From assembly GCA_902793465.1 (NCBI GenBank), contig CADBDT010000019.1, forward strand, positions 42,917 to 86,587: 43,671 nucleotides of DNA, given 5' to 3'. The notes under the pieces were generated by a model that saw nothing but the letters and a program-made list of their open reading frames with translations, did not search any database and had not been told where the DNA came from. Shown piece by piece: positions 27,479 through 37,292 of this stretch (position 1 is its first letter; each line of letters begins with the position of its first letter). This DNA comes from an uncultured Coriobacteriaceae bacterium. GTDB taxonomy: Bacteria; Actinomycetota; Coriobacteriia; Coriobacteriales; Atopobiaceae. The position numbers and the translations under genes are program-made.

Positions 27479-28825
27479 ATGAGGAATGCTCTTTCGGTTG
27501 CAACGGGAAAGGCAGCGCGCTGGGTGCTGCACAGCGTTCTTGGGCGCAGCGCCTCGCAGGTTCCGGGACGCGTGACGCTTGCCGTAGACCCCTTGGCCGT
27601 GGCGCATCAGAGCGCGCGGCTCAAGCGTGGCTCCATTGTCGTTTGCGGAACCAACGGCAAGACCACGACCACCAACTTGGTTGCAGCCGCGCTTGAGGAA
27701 GGCGGGGCGCATGTGGCCTGCAATCGCGACGGGGCAAACATGCTTGCCGGCGTAACCACGGCGCTTTTGGACGCAGACCGTGCGGACTGGGCCGTGCTCG
27801 AGGTGGACGAGCTGTCCTGCGCGCGCGTCCTGCCCCAGCTCCAACCAACGTACCTGCTGCTTCTTAACCTGTTTCGCGATCAGTTGGACCGTGCCGGGGA
27901 GATAGACCATGTGCAGGACACCATTGTGGGGGCGCTTCTTTTGTCTCCCGGCACCACCCTTGTGGTGTGTGCGGACGACCCGCTGGCCCAGGGTGTCGCG
28001 GAGCGCGTGCGCGAGGCGGGCATGCACGTGGTAACGTTTGGCATGGCGGAAGACCTTGGACTCCCTCCAGACCGCGTGCCCGAGGGACGGTTTTGTCAGA
28101 GCTGCGGGGCGGAGCTTTCCTACGAGTGGCATGCCTACGCGCAACTGGGCAAGTACGCGTGTCCGCACTGCAGCTTTGCGCGGCCACCCTTGGACTTCGA
28201 GGGTTCTAACGTTCATATAGATATGGGCCAAGTCTTCCTTTCGATTGCGCGGCATGGTGGGAAGGCACATACCCTGCACATGCAACACGGAGGGACGTAC
28301 ATGGCATACAATCTGCTAGCCGTTGCCTCCGTTGCGTCGTTAGCCGGAGTGCGCGCCAGCACACTGCAGCGCGCGGTGGACAAGTACCACCCACACAACG
28401 GACGCCTGCAGCGCTTTGACATGGGTGGCCGCGAGGTAGTGCTCAATCTTGCAAAGAACCCCGCTGGTCTTAACCAGAACATATCCATGCTGCTAAACGA
28501 CAGCCGGCCCAAGGCCCTGCTCGTGGTGGTTAACGACGAGCCCAACGACGGGCGTGACGTCAGTTGGATATGGGACGTGGACTTCGAACGGCTTGCAGGT
28601 GAGGAGGGCATCTGCCTGGTGCTTGCGGGCGGGCATCGCGCCAATGACGTGCAGGTGCGGCTTAAGTACGCGGGCATACGTGCGCAGACGGTTGGCTCTG
28701 TGGGCGAGGCCGTGGATGCCGCGGCGGACCTGCCGCAGGAAACACCGCTTTATGCGCTCGTTAACTACTCTGCGTTGGCGCCCGCGCGAGCGGAGTTGGA
28801 ACGGTTGGAGGCACACAATGGCTAA
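27479..28825 (+). CDS. murT: Lipid II isoglutaminyl synthase, MurT subunit
   Basis: 448 residues. With GatD it amidates the alpha-carboxyl of D-glutamate in lipid II, giving isoglutamine needed for efficient cross-linking. The ATP loop is GTNGKTT (57-63). A zinc ribbon (CQSCG ... CPHCS) interrupts the central domain, and the C-terminal DUF1727 region has the intact loop NDEPNDGRDVSWIWDVDFE. I chose ATG 27479, with GGGAGG nine bases upstream; an upstream in-frame start at 27224 would read through a palindrome. The stop overlaps the gatD start by eight bases, so the two subunits are coupled. It is paralogous to the gene at 2458-3834. Confidence 0.92.
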   Translation: MRNALSVATGKAARWVLHSVLGRSASQVPGRVTLAVDPLAVAHQSARLKRGSIVVCGTNGKTTTTNLVAAALEEGGAHVACNRDGANMLAGVTTALLDADRADWAVLEVDELSCARVLPQLQPTYLLLLNLFRDQLDRAGEIDHVQDTIVGALLLSPGTTLVVCADDPLAQGVAERVREAGMHVVTFGMAEDLGLPPDRVPEGRFCQSCGAELSYEWHAYAQLGKYACPHCSFARPPLDFEGSNVHIDMGQVFLSIARHGGKAHTLHMQHGGTYMAYNLLAVASVASLAGVRASTLQRAVDKYHPHNGRLQRFDMGGREVVLNLAKNPAGLNQNISMLLNDSRPKALLVVVNDEPNDGRDVSWIWDVDFERLAGEEGICLVLAGGHRANDVQVRLKYAGIRAQTVGSVGEAVDAAADLPQETPLYALVNYSALAPARAELERLEAHNG

Positions 28826-29552
28826 GGAACGCAGCTTGCGTATTGCACACCTCTACCCAGAGCTCCTTAACCTCTATGGCGATTCTGGCAACATGCTGGT
28901 GCTTAGGAAGCGACTGGAATGGAGGCAGATGGCGTGCCACGTGGACGAGGTCCATGTTGGCCAGCTACCCTCGCTTGCGCACGCGGACATCGTGTTTGTG
29001 GGTGGCGGCTCCGACCGCGAGCAGCGCATAGTGTGCGACTCGCTGCAGTCCGCACGCACGGAGCTTGCGGCGTTCGTGGAGGATGGGGGAGTGCTCGTTG
29101 CCGTATGCGGTGGGTATCAGCTCCTGGGGCACAGCTATACCATGGGCGACGAGGAGGTAAAGGGCTTGTCGCTGGTGGACCTCTACACCACCAGGGGCTC
29201 TCCGCGTCTTGTGGGAAACGTTGTGGTTAAAAGCCGCATATCGTCGCAGCCTATTGTGGGGTACGAGAACCATGGCGGGCGCACGCACTTGGGCGCGGGC
29301 GTAGAACCGCTTGGCAAGGTGCTCGGCGGGTACGGCAACAATGGCGAGAGCGGCGAGGAGGGCTGTCTGTACAAGAACGTGCTTGGCACGTACGTTCACG
29401 GCCCGCTGCTGCCAAAGAATCCCGGCGTCGCGGATTGGATTCTGTCGCGTGCGTTGGAGCGCAAGTACGGGGACGCAGAGTTGGAGCCACTCGACGACAC
29501 GGAAGAGCTGGCAGCAAACCAATACTGTGCGGAGCTGTACACGCAGCACTAA
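28818..29552 (+). CDS. gatD: Lipid II isoglutaminyl synthase, glutaminase subunit GatD
   Basis: 244 residues of the class I (triad) glutamine amidotransferase family that supplies ammonia to MurT. The nucleophile is C97 in VCGGYQLLG and the catalytic histidine H194 in GTYVHGPLLPKNP, where the family's KNP signature follows. The N-terminus (LRIAHLYPELLNLYGDSGNM) is typical of GatD/CobQ-like proteins. The ATG overlaps the end of murT. A strong palindrome follows 15 bases after the stop and may end the transcript. Confidence 0.94.
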   Translation: MAKERSLRIAHLYPELLNLYGDSGNMLVLRKRLEWRQMACHVDEVHVGQLPSLAHADIVFVGGGSDREQRIVCDSLQSARTELAAFVEDGGVLVAVCGGYQLLGHSYTMGDEEVKGLSLVDLYTTRGSPRLVGNVVVKSRISSQPIVGYENHGGRTHLGAGVEPLGKVLGGYGNNGESGEEGCLYKNVLGTYVHGPLLPKNPGVADWILSRALERKYGDAELEPLDDTEELAANQYCAELYTQH

Positions 29553-29567
29553 TTCGGGCGCGTTCCG

Positions 29568-29645
29568 GGGTGCCTCTTGGGGATACTCCCCCTGCGGTAC
29601 ATTGTGAACAATGTACCGCAGGGGGAGTATCCCCAAGTGGCACCC
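29568..29645. repeat. Palindromic element after gatD
   Basis: GGGTGCCTCTTGGGGATACT and on to GTACATTGT folds back on ACAATGTACCGCAGGGGGAG and on to GGCACCC with a four-base loop and one mismatch. It is a compact member of the GGGGATACTCCCC family and stands close after the stop of gatD, so it could end transcription. Confidence 0.85.
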
Positions 29646-29723
29646 TACTTACAGTTCGGGGCGGCAACACCACGCATCCGCGTGCGTTTCGAACGCTCCC
29701 TACCGTGCGCACTTATCGGCCGT

Positions 29724-29770
29724 TACCGTACACGGTAGGGATGCATCCGTTCCATAACTGTACACGGTAC
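29724..29770. promoter_or_regulatory. Possible operator pair upstream of bcp
   Basis: TACCGTACACGGTA (29724-29737) is a palindrome with six-base arms, and GTACACGGTAC recurs at 29760-29770. A TACAAT hexamer follows at about 29844, with TTGACT 14 bases before it, too close for a normal promoter. Operator function is a guess. Apart from this, 29646-29899 holds nothing that I can name. Confidence 0.3.
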
Positions 29771-29899
29771 CCGCATCCCGTTACCGCACGCAGCCAGGGA
29801 GAACGACGCTTGCGGCGTGCGGCTTGACTGCCCGCCATCGCGCTACAATGGCTGCAGGTAAACGCCCCGCGCAACGCGCGACAAGAGATAGGAGCTCCC

Positions 29900-30355
29900 A
29901 TGCTCGAAGTTGGCACTCAGGCCCCCGAATTCACCCTGCCCGACCAGAACGGCCAGATGAGGTCGCTCTCCGATTGGCGCGGCACCAAGGTGGTGCTCTA
30001 CTTCTATCCGCGCGACAACACGGCGGGATGCACCAAGCAGGCCTGCTCGTTCGGCGACCTGTACCCGCAGTTCCAAGAGAAGGGCGCGGTCGTGGTTGGC
30101 GTGAGCAAGGACTCCGTTGCCTCGCACAAGCGGTTTGAGGAGAAGTACGGGCTGCCCTTTACCCTTCTGTCCGACACGGAGAAGGAGGTCCTGCAGGCCT
30201 ACGACGTGTGGAAGGAGAAGAAGATGTACGGCCGCACGTCCATGGGCGTCGTTCGCTCCACCTACCTTATAGACGAGCAGGGCGTAATAGTTAAGGCCTT
30301 TGGCAAGGTCAAGGCCGCAGACAACCCCACTCAGATGCTCGAGGAGCTCGCGTGA
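29900..30355 (+). CDS. bcp: Thioredoxin-dependent peroxiredoxin, Bcp/PrxQ type
   Basis: 151 residues, the usual length of bacterioferritin comigratory protein. It reduces hydrogen peroxide and organic peroxides with electrons from thioredoxin. The peroxidatic Cys is C44 and the resolving Cys C49 (DNTAGCTKQAC), the five-residue spacing typical of atypical 2-Cys PrxQ. GATAGGAGC precedes the ATG. The stop overlaps the GTG start of yaaA by four bases, so the two are translationally coupled in a peroxide-defence unit, fitting an anaerobe exposed to oxygen. Confidence 0.94.
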   Translation: MLEVGTQAPEFTLPDQNGQMRSLSDWRGTKVVLYFYPRDNTAGCTKQACSFGDLYPQFQEKGAVVVGVSKDSVASHKRFEEKYGLPFTLLSDTEKEVLQAYDVWKEKKMYGRTSMGVVRSTYLIDEQGVIVKAFGKVKAADNPTQMLEELA

Positions 30356-31089
30356 GATTAATAATCTCGCCAGCGAAGAAGATGATAGGGGAGGCCGATG
30401 TGGCGCATCGCGACCTTCCCGTGTTCATAGACCGCGCGGAGATTCTTCGGGAGTGGGTATGCTCGCTCTCGTATGACGAGCAAAAGCGTCTCTGGGCCTG
30501 CAGCGATGCAATAGCAACGCAGAACGCCGAGCGCTTTGCGCACATGGACCTGCGCAGTGGCCTTGTCCCCGCTCTGCTTGCGTACGACGGCATCCAGTAC
30601 ACCTATATGGCACCCACGGTGTTCGAGGACGGCCACTTCGACTACGTGCAGGGTCACTTGCGTATACTCTCGGGGTTCTACGGAGTGCTCCGTCCTTTTG
30701 ACGGCGTGGTGCCGTATCGTTTGGAAATGCAGGCAAAGGCCAGCGTGGCCGGGTGCTCCAACCTGTACGAATTCTGGGGAGATAGCCTGTACCAGGAAGT
30801 TGTACGGGACGACCACGTTGTTATAAACCTGGCATCCAACGAGTACGCGAAGGCCGTCAAGCGCCATCTGCAGCCTGAAGACACGTTTGTTACCTGCACG
30901 TTTGGCGAGCTGCAGAACGATAGGGTGGTGCAGAAGGGTGTGTATGTAAAGATGGCCCGCGGCGAGATGGTGCGATACCTCGCCGGCATTCAGGCCACGG
31001 ATGTGGAGCAGCTCAAGGGCTTTGCCTGGAGCGGGTACGCATACGACGAGGCTCGCTCGACCCCCGCGAACTACGTGTTCGTGCGATGA
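30352..31089 (+). CDS. yaaA: YaaA family peroxide-stress protein
   Basis: 245 residues of the UPF0246/YaaA family. E. coli YaaA limits intracellular free iron under peroxide stress and has DNA-binding activity. The start MRLIISPAKKM, the block NLASNEYAKAVK and the C-terminal KMARGEMVRYL are family hallmarks. Translation starts at GTG 30352 inside the bcp stop (GTGA overlap). Its own TGA shares two bases with the 35-bp palindrome at 31088. Pairing with bcp supports a joint oxidative-stress role. Confidence 0.92.
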   Translation: MRLIISPAKKMIGEADVAHRDLPVFIDRAEILREWVCSLSYDEQKRLWACSDAIATQNAERFAHMDLRSGLVPALLAYDGIQYTYMAPTVFEDGHFDYVQGHLRILSGFYGVLRPFDGVVPYRLEMQAKASVAGCSNLYEFWGDSLYQEVVRDDHVVINLASNEYAKAVKRHLQPEDTFVTCTFGELQNDRVVQKGVYVKMARGEMVRYLAGIQATDVEQLKGFAWSGYAYDEARSTPANYVFVR

Positions 31090-31122
31090 CCTCTCAAGAG
31101 GGGTACTCCCTCTTGAGAGGTC
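31088..31122. repeat. 35-bp quasi-palindrome at a stop codon
   Basis: GACCTCTCAAGAGGGGTACT and on to CTTGAGAGGTC. It begins within the TGA of yaaA, just as the copy at 19027 begins within the TGA of the hydrolase gene. It lies between convergent genes and could act as a terminator in both directions. Confidence 0.85.
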
Positions 31123-31133
31123 AATGACCGACT

Positions 31134-32177
31134 CTACTTTAAGTTGCGGACCGCGTCCTCCAGAATGCGCATCTGCGCGATGGTCTCCTGCGCGGCCACC
31201 AGCTGCGGCGCGCCGTTGGCCACGGTTTCGTAGAGGGCCTCGTAGAATGCGGTGTAGGTGCTACGCACGGTCTCCACGCGCTCCTCGTGGAAGGTCCCGT
31301 CCTCGTCGTAGTAGCGAAGGGTGCCGTACTGCTCGGGCGTGTCCAGGCCAAAGTCGGGATGTCCCTCGGGAAGGTAGAACTTCTTGAGGTCGCGCTCCTG
31401 CTGGTCCTTTTCCACCTTAATAAACGTGCCACGCTGCCCGTACACCTCGAAGCTCGGGCGCTGGATTGCGGCAAGATAGCTGGCCGCAGCCGTGGCCTTT
31501 ATCCCCAGCTCGTCGTAGTAGAGGTCGAAGTCGAACTCCATGTCGGGCGTGCCCGCGCCGCCCAGCTGACGTGCCTCGGCATGCCAGCGGTCGGGAATGC
31601 CAAACCATGCTATTAGCTGGTCCACGCAGTGGCACGAGTGTCCGTACACGATGCCGTCCGGCTGGCTGTACGTTCCCTCGTTTGCCATCTCAAAAAACGA
31701 CTCACGCCAGTAGTCGTAGTGAGTCACAACCTCGTAGATCTTGCCCAGCTTGCCAGACGCGGCAACCTGCTTTGCCGTAAGGTAGTCGGAGTCAAAGCGG
31801 CGGTTTTGGTAGCACTGCACCGTAACGCCCTTTTCCTCTGCAAGGGCAAACAGCTCCTCGGCCTGTGCCACGGTTATAGAGAAGGCCTTGTCGCATACCA
31901 CGTGCTTGCCTGCTTGCAGCGCGGTCTTGGTAAGCTCGTAGTGAGTGCTAATGGGCGTGCTTATCTCAACGATGTCTATTTTGGGGTCGGCCAGCATGGC
32001 ATCGAGGTCGGTGGTGTATTCTGCGCCGGGAATCTGCGCCCACGGCCCGCCTAGATGGCGAGCATAGATGGTTTTGATGCAAAACTTGTTTGGCAGCACG
32101 ACAGAAAAGGGCGCGTGGTAGCGGTTGGTTCCTTTGCCGTTGCCTATAAAGCCAATGTTGAGGATGCGATCTGCCAT
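31134..32177 (-). CDS. Gfo/Idh/MocA family oxidoreductase
   Basis: 347 residues. The N-terminal Rossmann fold begins ILNIGFIGNGKGTNRYH, the NAD(P)-binding glycine-rich loop, followed by EISTPISTHYELTKTALQAG and KHVVCDKAFS with the lysine that is usually catalytic (the EKP-like position reads DKA). The C-terminal half is the family's sheet domain. Members oxidise or reduce sugars and inositols. The substrate is unknown. It lies downstream of the GH1 and hydrolase genes on the same strand, about 250 bases away across a palindrome, suggesting a related carbohydrate role. AAAGGACCTGCC precedes the start. Confidence 0.88.
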   Translation of the reverse strand: MADRILNIGFIGNGKGTNRYHAPFSVVLPNKFCIKTIYARHLGGPWAQIPGAEYTTDLDAMLADPKIDIVEISTPISTHYELTKTALQAGKHVVCDKAFSITVAQAEELFALAEEKGVTVQCYQNRRFDSDYLTAKQVAASGKLGKIYEVVTHYDYWRESFFEMANEGTYSQPDGIVYGHSCHCVDQLIAWFGIPDRWHAEARQLGGAGTPDMEFDFDLYYDELGIKATAAASYLAAIQRPSFEVYGQRGTFIKVEKDQQERDLKKFYLPEGHPDFGLDTPEQYGTLRYYDEDGTFHEERVETVRSTYTAFYEALYETVANGAPQLVAAQETIAQMRILEDAVRNLK

Positions 32178-32281
32178 GGCAGGTCCTTTCGATAGGGGAC
32201 GATATTACTATTCTATTCTAAAGCCGAGGAGGGTACTTCCCAAGGCGCGCAAAGGAGACGCTCTCTCTCGGGTACGCTGCA

Positions 32282-32389
32282 GGGTGCTCCTTGGGGATAC
32301 TCCCCATCGGGTACATCGCGAGAAACCCGTCTAATTATGAAAGGGCCAACCGCGATGTACCCGTAGGGGAGTATCCCCAAGGAGCACCC
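32282..32389. repeat. Large palindromic intergenic element
   Basis: The arms GGGTGCTCCTTGGGGATACT and their complement (ending CCCCAAGGAGCACCC) enclose GGGTACATCGCGAG and CGCGATGTACCC. It sits between two co-oriented genes (the hydrolase and oxidoreductase genes on the minus strand), so any terminator effect would split that transcript. Confidence 0.85.
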
Positions 32390-32425
32390 CTGGGATGTGC
32401 CCCGACTAGCCGACTGCGTACGCCG

Positions 32426-33325
32426 CTATACGTGCGCCCAGAAGAAGGCGCACTCGTCCGCGTTGCACTGCGATGCCTCGGCAAGGCGCATGTTGCAGTG
32501 GAACACGTGGCCGAGCTCGCGCTCGGGGCTCTTGTAGTAGCGGTAGCACACCTCCACGCCGCATTCGTCCAGCGCATGGACCATAGGTAGGGCGTCCTCG
32601 CGCAAGAAGTCGCCCTCGGCCGTCATTATGAACGCAGGCGGGAACGATTCGTTTACGTAGTCGATGGGTGATATGAGCGCGCATTCCTCCTCGGTGCCGC
32701 CACCGGGCAAAAAGTCATGCATAAGCTGTGCGGTAATGTCGAGCATGGGGTCGCCAGCCTGCTGCTTGCGCGCAACAATGCGGTATGCCCCGCAGTTGAG
32801 CGCCACGGCAGCGGGCACGAACCCCGCAGGAACGCCGATGCCCAGCTTCTTTGCGTAGGACTCGTTCGTGCAAGCAGCGCAAAACATGGACAGCATATGC
32901 GCGCCTGCGGAGTCGCCTACGCCAAACACGTGACCGACGTCAAAGCCGTACTCGTTGGCGTTTCTTAGCACCCAAGAGAACACCGCGCTGGTGTCCACCA
33001 TGCTAGCGGGAAACTTATACTCGGGGGCAAGCCTGTAGGTAAAGTTGACAACGGCAAAGCCGTGCTGGGCGAGGCCCATGCAATACCACTGGTATCGCTC
33101 CTTGTCGCCGTACACCCAGCCTCCGCCGTGGACGCTCACTATAACCGGCAGCGGCTTTCCCAAGGCATCCTTCGGGCGATACACGTCCAGCAGCTGGCAC
33201 GGGTCGTCCTTTGCATAGCGGATGTTGTCCATGCGAACCACGTCGTCGGGCGTGGTAAGCCCGGCATCGCGCGCATCGTCGCTTTCCTTAAACATCCTTC
33301 TTACGGTGTCGCTTATCGCAGACAT
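32426..33325 (-). CDS. Alpha/beta hydrolase (HSL family esterase)
   Basis: 299 residues of the hormone-sensitive-lipase group. The oxyanion motif is HGGGW (66-70) and the nucleophile elbow GDSAG (S139). The acid is probably in the TAEGDFLREDA segment and the histidine in GHVFH. I chose the ATG at 33325, with GGAGG about six bases upstream; eight further in-frame residues upstream have no ribosome site. It lies 34 bases downstream of the GH1 gene at 33360 and is probably co-transcribed with it, so it may remove acyl groups from the same glycosides. Confidence 0.85.
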   Translation of the reverse strand: MSAISDTVRRMFKESDDARDAGLTTPDDVVRMDNIRYAKDDPCQLLDVYRPKDALGKPLPVIVSVHGGGWVYGDKERYQWYCMGLAQHGFAVVNFTYRLAPEYKFPASMVDTSAVFSWVLRNANEYGFDVGHVFGVGDSAGAHMLSMFCAACTNESYAKKLGIGVPAGFVPAAVALNCGAYRIVARKQQAGDPMLDITAQLMHDFLPGGGTEEECALISPIDYVNESFPPAFIMTAEGDFLREDALPMVHALDECGVEVCYRYYKSPERELGHVFHCNMRLAEASQCNADECAFFWAHV

Positions 33326-33359
33326 GGCGCCTCCGTTCCCTTTGGCCAATGACTCGCGC

Positions 33360-34967
<1,608 letters not shown>

Positions 34968-34972
34968 CTATG

Positions 34973-35125
34973 GGGATTCCCCGGCCCCAAAACAAAGATC
35001 CGATCCTTCCGGCGCCATGGATAAGCGCCGTGCTCAGACAGTCCTCGCTGCGCTGCGGAACTGCGCGCGGCTGCTTTCCATGGCGCCTTGCGGATCGGAT
35101 CTTTGTTTTGGGGCCGGGGAATCCC
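34973..35125. repeat. Private-arm palindrome, conserved core in forward orientation
   Basis: 34-base arms (34973-35006, starting GGGATTCCCCGGCCCCAAAA, and 35092-35125) are exact complements. The centre (about 35011-35086) starts GGCGCCATGGATAAGCGCCG and contains GTGCTCAGACAGTCCTCGCT, matching the centre of 27307-27436 on the opposite strand and 101-154 near the window start. The arms are unlike those of the other copy. No gene is visible in 34830-35300. Confidence 0.9.
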
Positions 35126-35300
35126 TCCGCACCCTCGTTTTTGTTAGGGCTGGAAGCATTCGTCTTGTGAGTTTTATATTGCAATTCGGTGTCGGTACGC
35201 GATTATCGGTAGTTTTTTTGCCGTGAGTGGCTATGCTTTCCTTATCTACTGCCCGCTAACTCAGCTAAAAGCAGCGCCATTAATTGGAGAGTTTGCACGT

Positions 35301-35873
35301 ATGAAGCAGATGGAAGATAAGATTCTTAAGGAAGGCGTAGTTCTTCCTGGAGACATCCTTAAGGTTGGCAGCTTTCTAAACCAAAACATAGACACGCAGC
35401 TCCTCAACCAAATGGGGCAGGAGATAGCGCGTTTGTTTGAAGCCGAAAACCCCACTAAGATCCTAACCATAGAGGCAAGCGGTATTGCAATTGCCGCTGC
35501 CGCGGGGCTCGCCATGGGCGTGCCGGTGCTCTTTGCCAAAAAGCACATTACCAGCAACGTGGACGGCGACGTGTATTCTACGGTGGTACACTCCTTTACC
35601 CACAACGCGGACTACAACGTTGTGGTGAGCAAGGACTACCTTCGCGCAGAGGATCGCGTTCTTCTGGTAGACGACTTCCTGGCAAACGGGAAGGCGCTTG
35701 AGGGGCTTATGGACCTTTGCGACCAGGCGGGAGCGACGCTGGTGGGCGTGGCAATCGCCATCGAAAAGTGCTTTACGGGGGCTGGCGACAAGTTCCGCGC
35801 GCAGGGCGTGCGTCTGGAGTCGCTGGCTGCAATAGAGTCGATGTCGGAAAACGAGATAGTTTTTCGCTCGTAG
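35301..35873 (+). CDS. xpt: Xanthine phosphoribosyltransferase
   Basis: 190 residues from ATG 35301 (MKQMEDKILKEGVVLPGDIL), GGAGAG upstream; an in-frame start 26 codons earlier has no ribosome site. It converts xanthine and PRPP to XMP in purine salvage. The PRPP-binding loop is VLLVDDFLANGKAL, and the N-terminal part (GSFLNQNID, EASGIAIAAA) matches Xpt. It is followed by a BMP-type nucleoside/nucleobase uptake system, giving a coherent import-and-salvage unit. I looked for a purine riboswitch upstream and found none; only TTGCAA, 17 bases and ATTATC suggest a weak promoter near 35180. Confidence 0.93.
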   Translation: MKQMEDKILKEGVVLPGDILKVGSFLNQNIDTQLLNQMGQEIARLFEAENPTKILTIEASGIAIAAAAGLAMGVPVLFAKKHITSNVDGDVYSTVVHSFTHNADYNVVVSKDYLRAEDRVLLVDDFLANGKALEGLMDLCDQAGATLVGVAIAIEKCFTGAGDKFRAQGVRLESLAAIESMSENEIVFRS

Positions 35874-35913
35874 ATATCGGGGCTGCACAAGCATTCCGAA
35901 AGAAAGGGAGAGT

Positions 35914-37167
35914 ATGAACAAGCTCGACAAACTCATGATTAACCGTCGACAGGCCATCACCGCCACCTTTGGTGGCGCTGCTGCACTTTCGCTCGCAGCT
36001 TGCGGCGGCTCCGGATCCGCCGCCGGCAGCGCTGCATCGGGCGGCAAGATTAAGGTCGGCCTCATATGCCTTCACGACGAGAACTCCACCTACGACCTCA
36101 ACTTTATTAAGGCATTCAAGGAGTCCTGCGAGAAGATGGGCGTTGGCACCGAAGGCCAGGACTTCCTCATCAAGACCGGCGTTCCCGAAAACAACGAGTG
36201 CTACGATGCGGCTGCAGAGCTGGTTGAGGCTGGTTGCAAGCTCATCTTTGCCGACTCGTTTGGTCACGAGGACTACATGATCCAGGCTGCCAAGGAGTTC
36301 CCCGAGGTTCAGTTCTGCCATGCAACTGGCACCAAGGCTCACACCGAGAAGCTCCCCAACTACCACAACGCCTTTGCCGCCATCTACGAGGGCCGTTACC
36401 TCGCAGGCGTTGCTGCCGGCCTCAAGCTCAAGGAAATGATCGATGCCGGTACCATTACCGCCGACAAGGCCAAGATGGGCTACGTGGGCGCCTTTACCTA
36501 CGCAGAGGTTATTAGTGGCTACACCTCGTTCTTCCTGGGTGCCAAGTCTATCGTTCCCGAAGTTACCATGGACGTAACCTTTACGGGTTCCTGGTACGAC
36601 CAGCCCCTGGAGCAGGAGGGTGCCACCAAGCTCATCAACGGCGGCTGCGTGCTTATTTCTCAGCACGCCGACTCCATGGGTGCTCCCCAGGCCTGCGAGA
36701 ACGCCAACGTTCCCAACGTGTCCTACAACGGCAGCACCAAGAGCTCGTGCCCCAAGACCTACATCATCTCCTCGCGCATCAACTGGTCGCCGTACTACGA
36801 GGAGGCCATTGGCGCCGTAACTGGCGGCAAGGAGATTGACGTTGACTACGTTGGCACTCTTGCTACCAGCTCTGTTGAGCTTACCGAGCTCAACGAGGCC
36901 GCAGCCGCCAAGGGCACTGCCGAAAAGCTCAAGGAGGTTGAGGAGGCCCTCAAGGCTGGCAGCGTAAAGGTGTTTGACACCAAGAACTTTACGGTGGAGG
37001 GCAAGGAAGTTACCACGTACAAGGCAGACGTGGACAGCGACCCGAAGATGGAAGGCGACACCGAGGTTATTGCGGACGGCTACTTCCACGAGTCCGAGTA
37101 CCGCTCCGCCCCGTACTTCGATATGCAGATTGATGGCATCAAGCTGCTGGACACCAACTTCGGCTAA
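35914..37167 (+). CDS. BMP family substrate-binding lipoprotein
   Basis: 417 residues. The lipobox LSLAAC places the lipid-anchored cysteine at C30; the charged N-terminus contains a twin arginine (RR at 11-12 in NRRQAIT), so Tat export is possible. The mature protein (IKVGLICLHDENSTYDLNFI, FADSFGHEDYM, GRYLAGVAAGLKLKE, SWYDQPLEQEG) is a periplasmic-binding fold of the BmpA/Med type, which captures purine nucleosides or bases. GAAAGGGAGAGT precedes the ATG. It is the solute receptor for the ATPase and two permeases downstream. Separate transcription level from the ATPase gene is suggested by the hairpin at 37199. Confidence 0.92.
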   Translation: MNKLDKLMINRRQAITATFGGAAALSLAACGGSGSAAGSAASGGKIKVGLICLHDENSTYDLNFIKAFKESCEKMGVGTEGQDFLIKTGVPENNECYDAAAELVEAGCKLIFADSFGHEDYMIQAAKEFPEVQFCHATGTKAHTEKLPNYHNAFAAIYEGRYLAGVAAGLKLKEMIDAGTITADKAKMGYVGAFTYAEVISGYTSFFLGAKSIVPEVTMDVTFTGSWYDQPLEQEGATKLINGGCVLISQHADSMGAPQACENANVPNVSYNGSTKSSCPKTYIISSRINWSPYYEEAIGAVTGGKEIDVDYVGTLATSSVELTELNEAAAAKGTAEKLKEVEEALKAGSVKVFDTKNFTVEGKEVTTYKADVDSDPKMEGDTEVIADGYFHESEYRSAPYFDMQIDGIKLLDTNFG

Positions 37168-37198
37168 AGTCTGTTCGAAGAGGCGAGATTACAAGTGA

Positions 37199-37239
37199 GG
37201 GACAATCTCTTGACTCATTTTTAGGGCAAGGATTGTCCC
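37199..37239 (+). terminator. Possible attenuating hairpin between the lipoprotein and ATPase genes
   Basis: GGGACAATC (37199-37207) pairs exactly with GATTGTCCC (37231-37239) across 23 bases, followed by the T-rich ATTTGTTATCTTCTTTA. A partial terminator here would keep the binding protein more abundant than the membrane parts, as is common in ABC importers. Confidence 0.45.
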
Positions 37240-37292
37240 CATTTGTTATCTTCTTTATACGAGAAGGTGGCCGAGGCGAGCGAGGAGGAGTT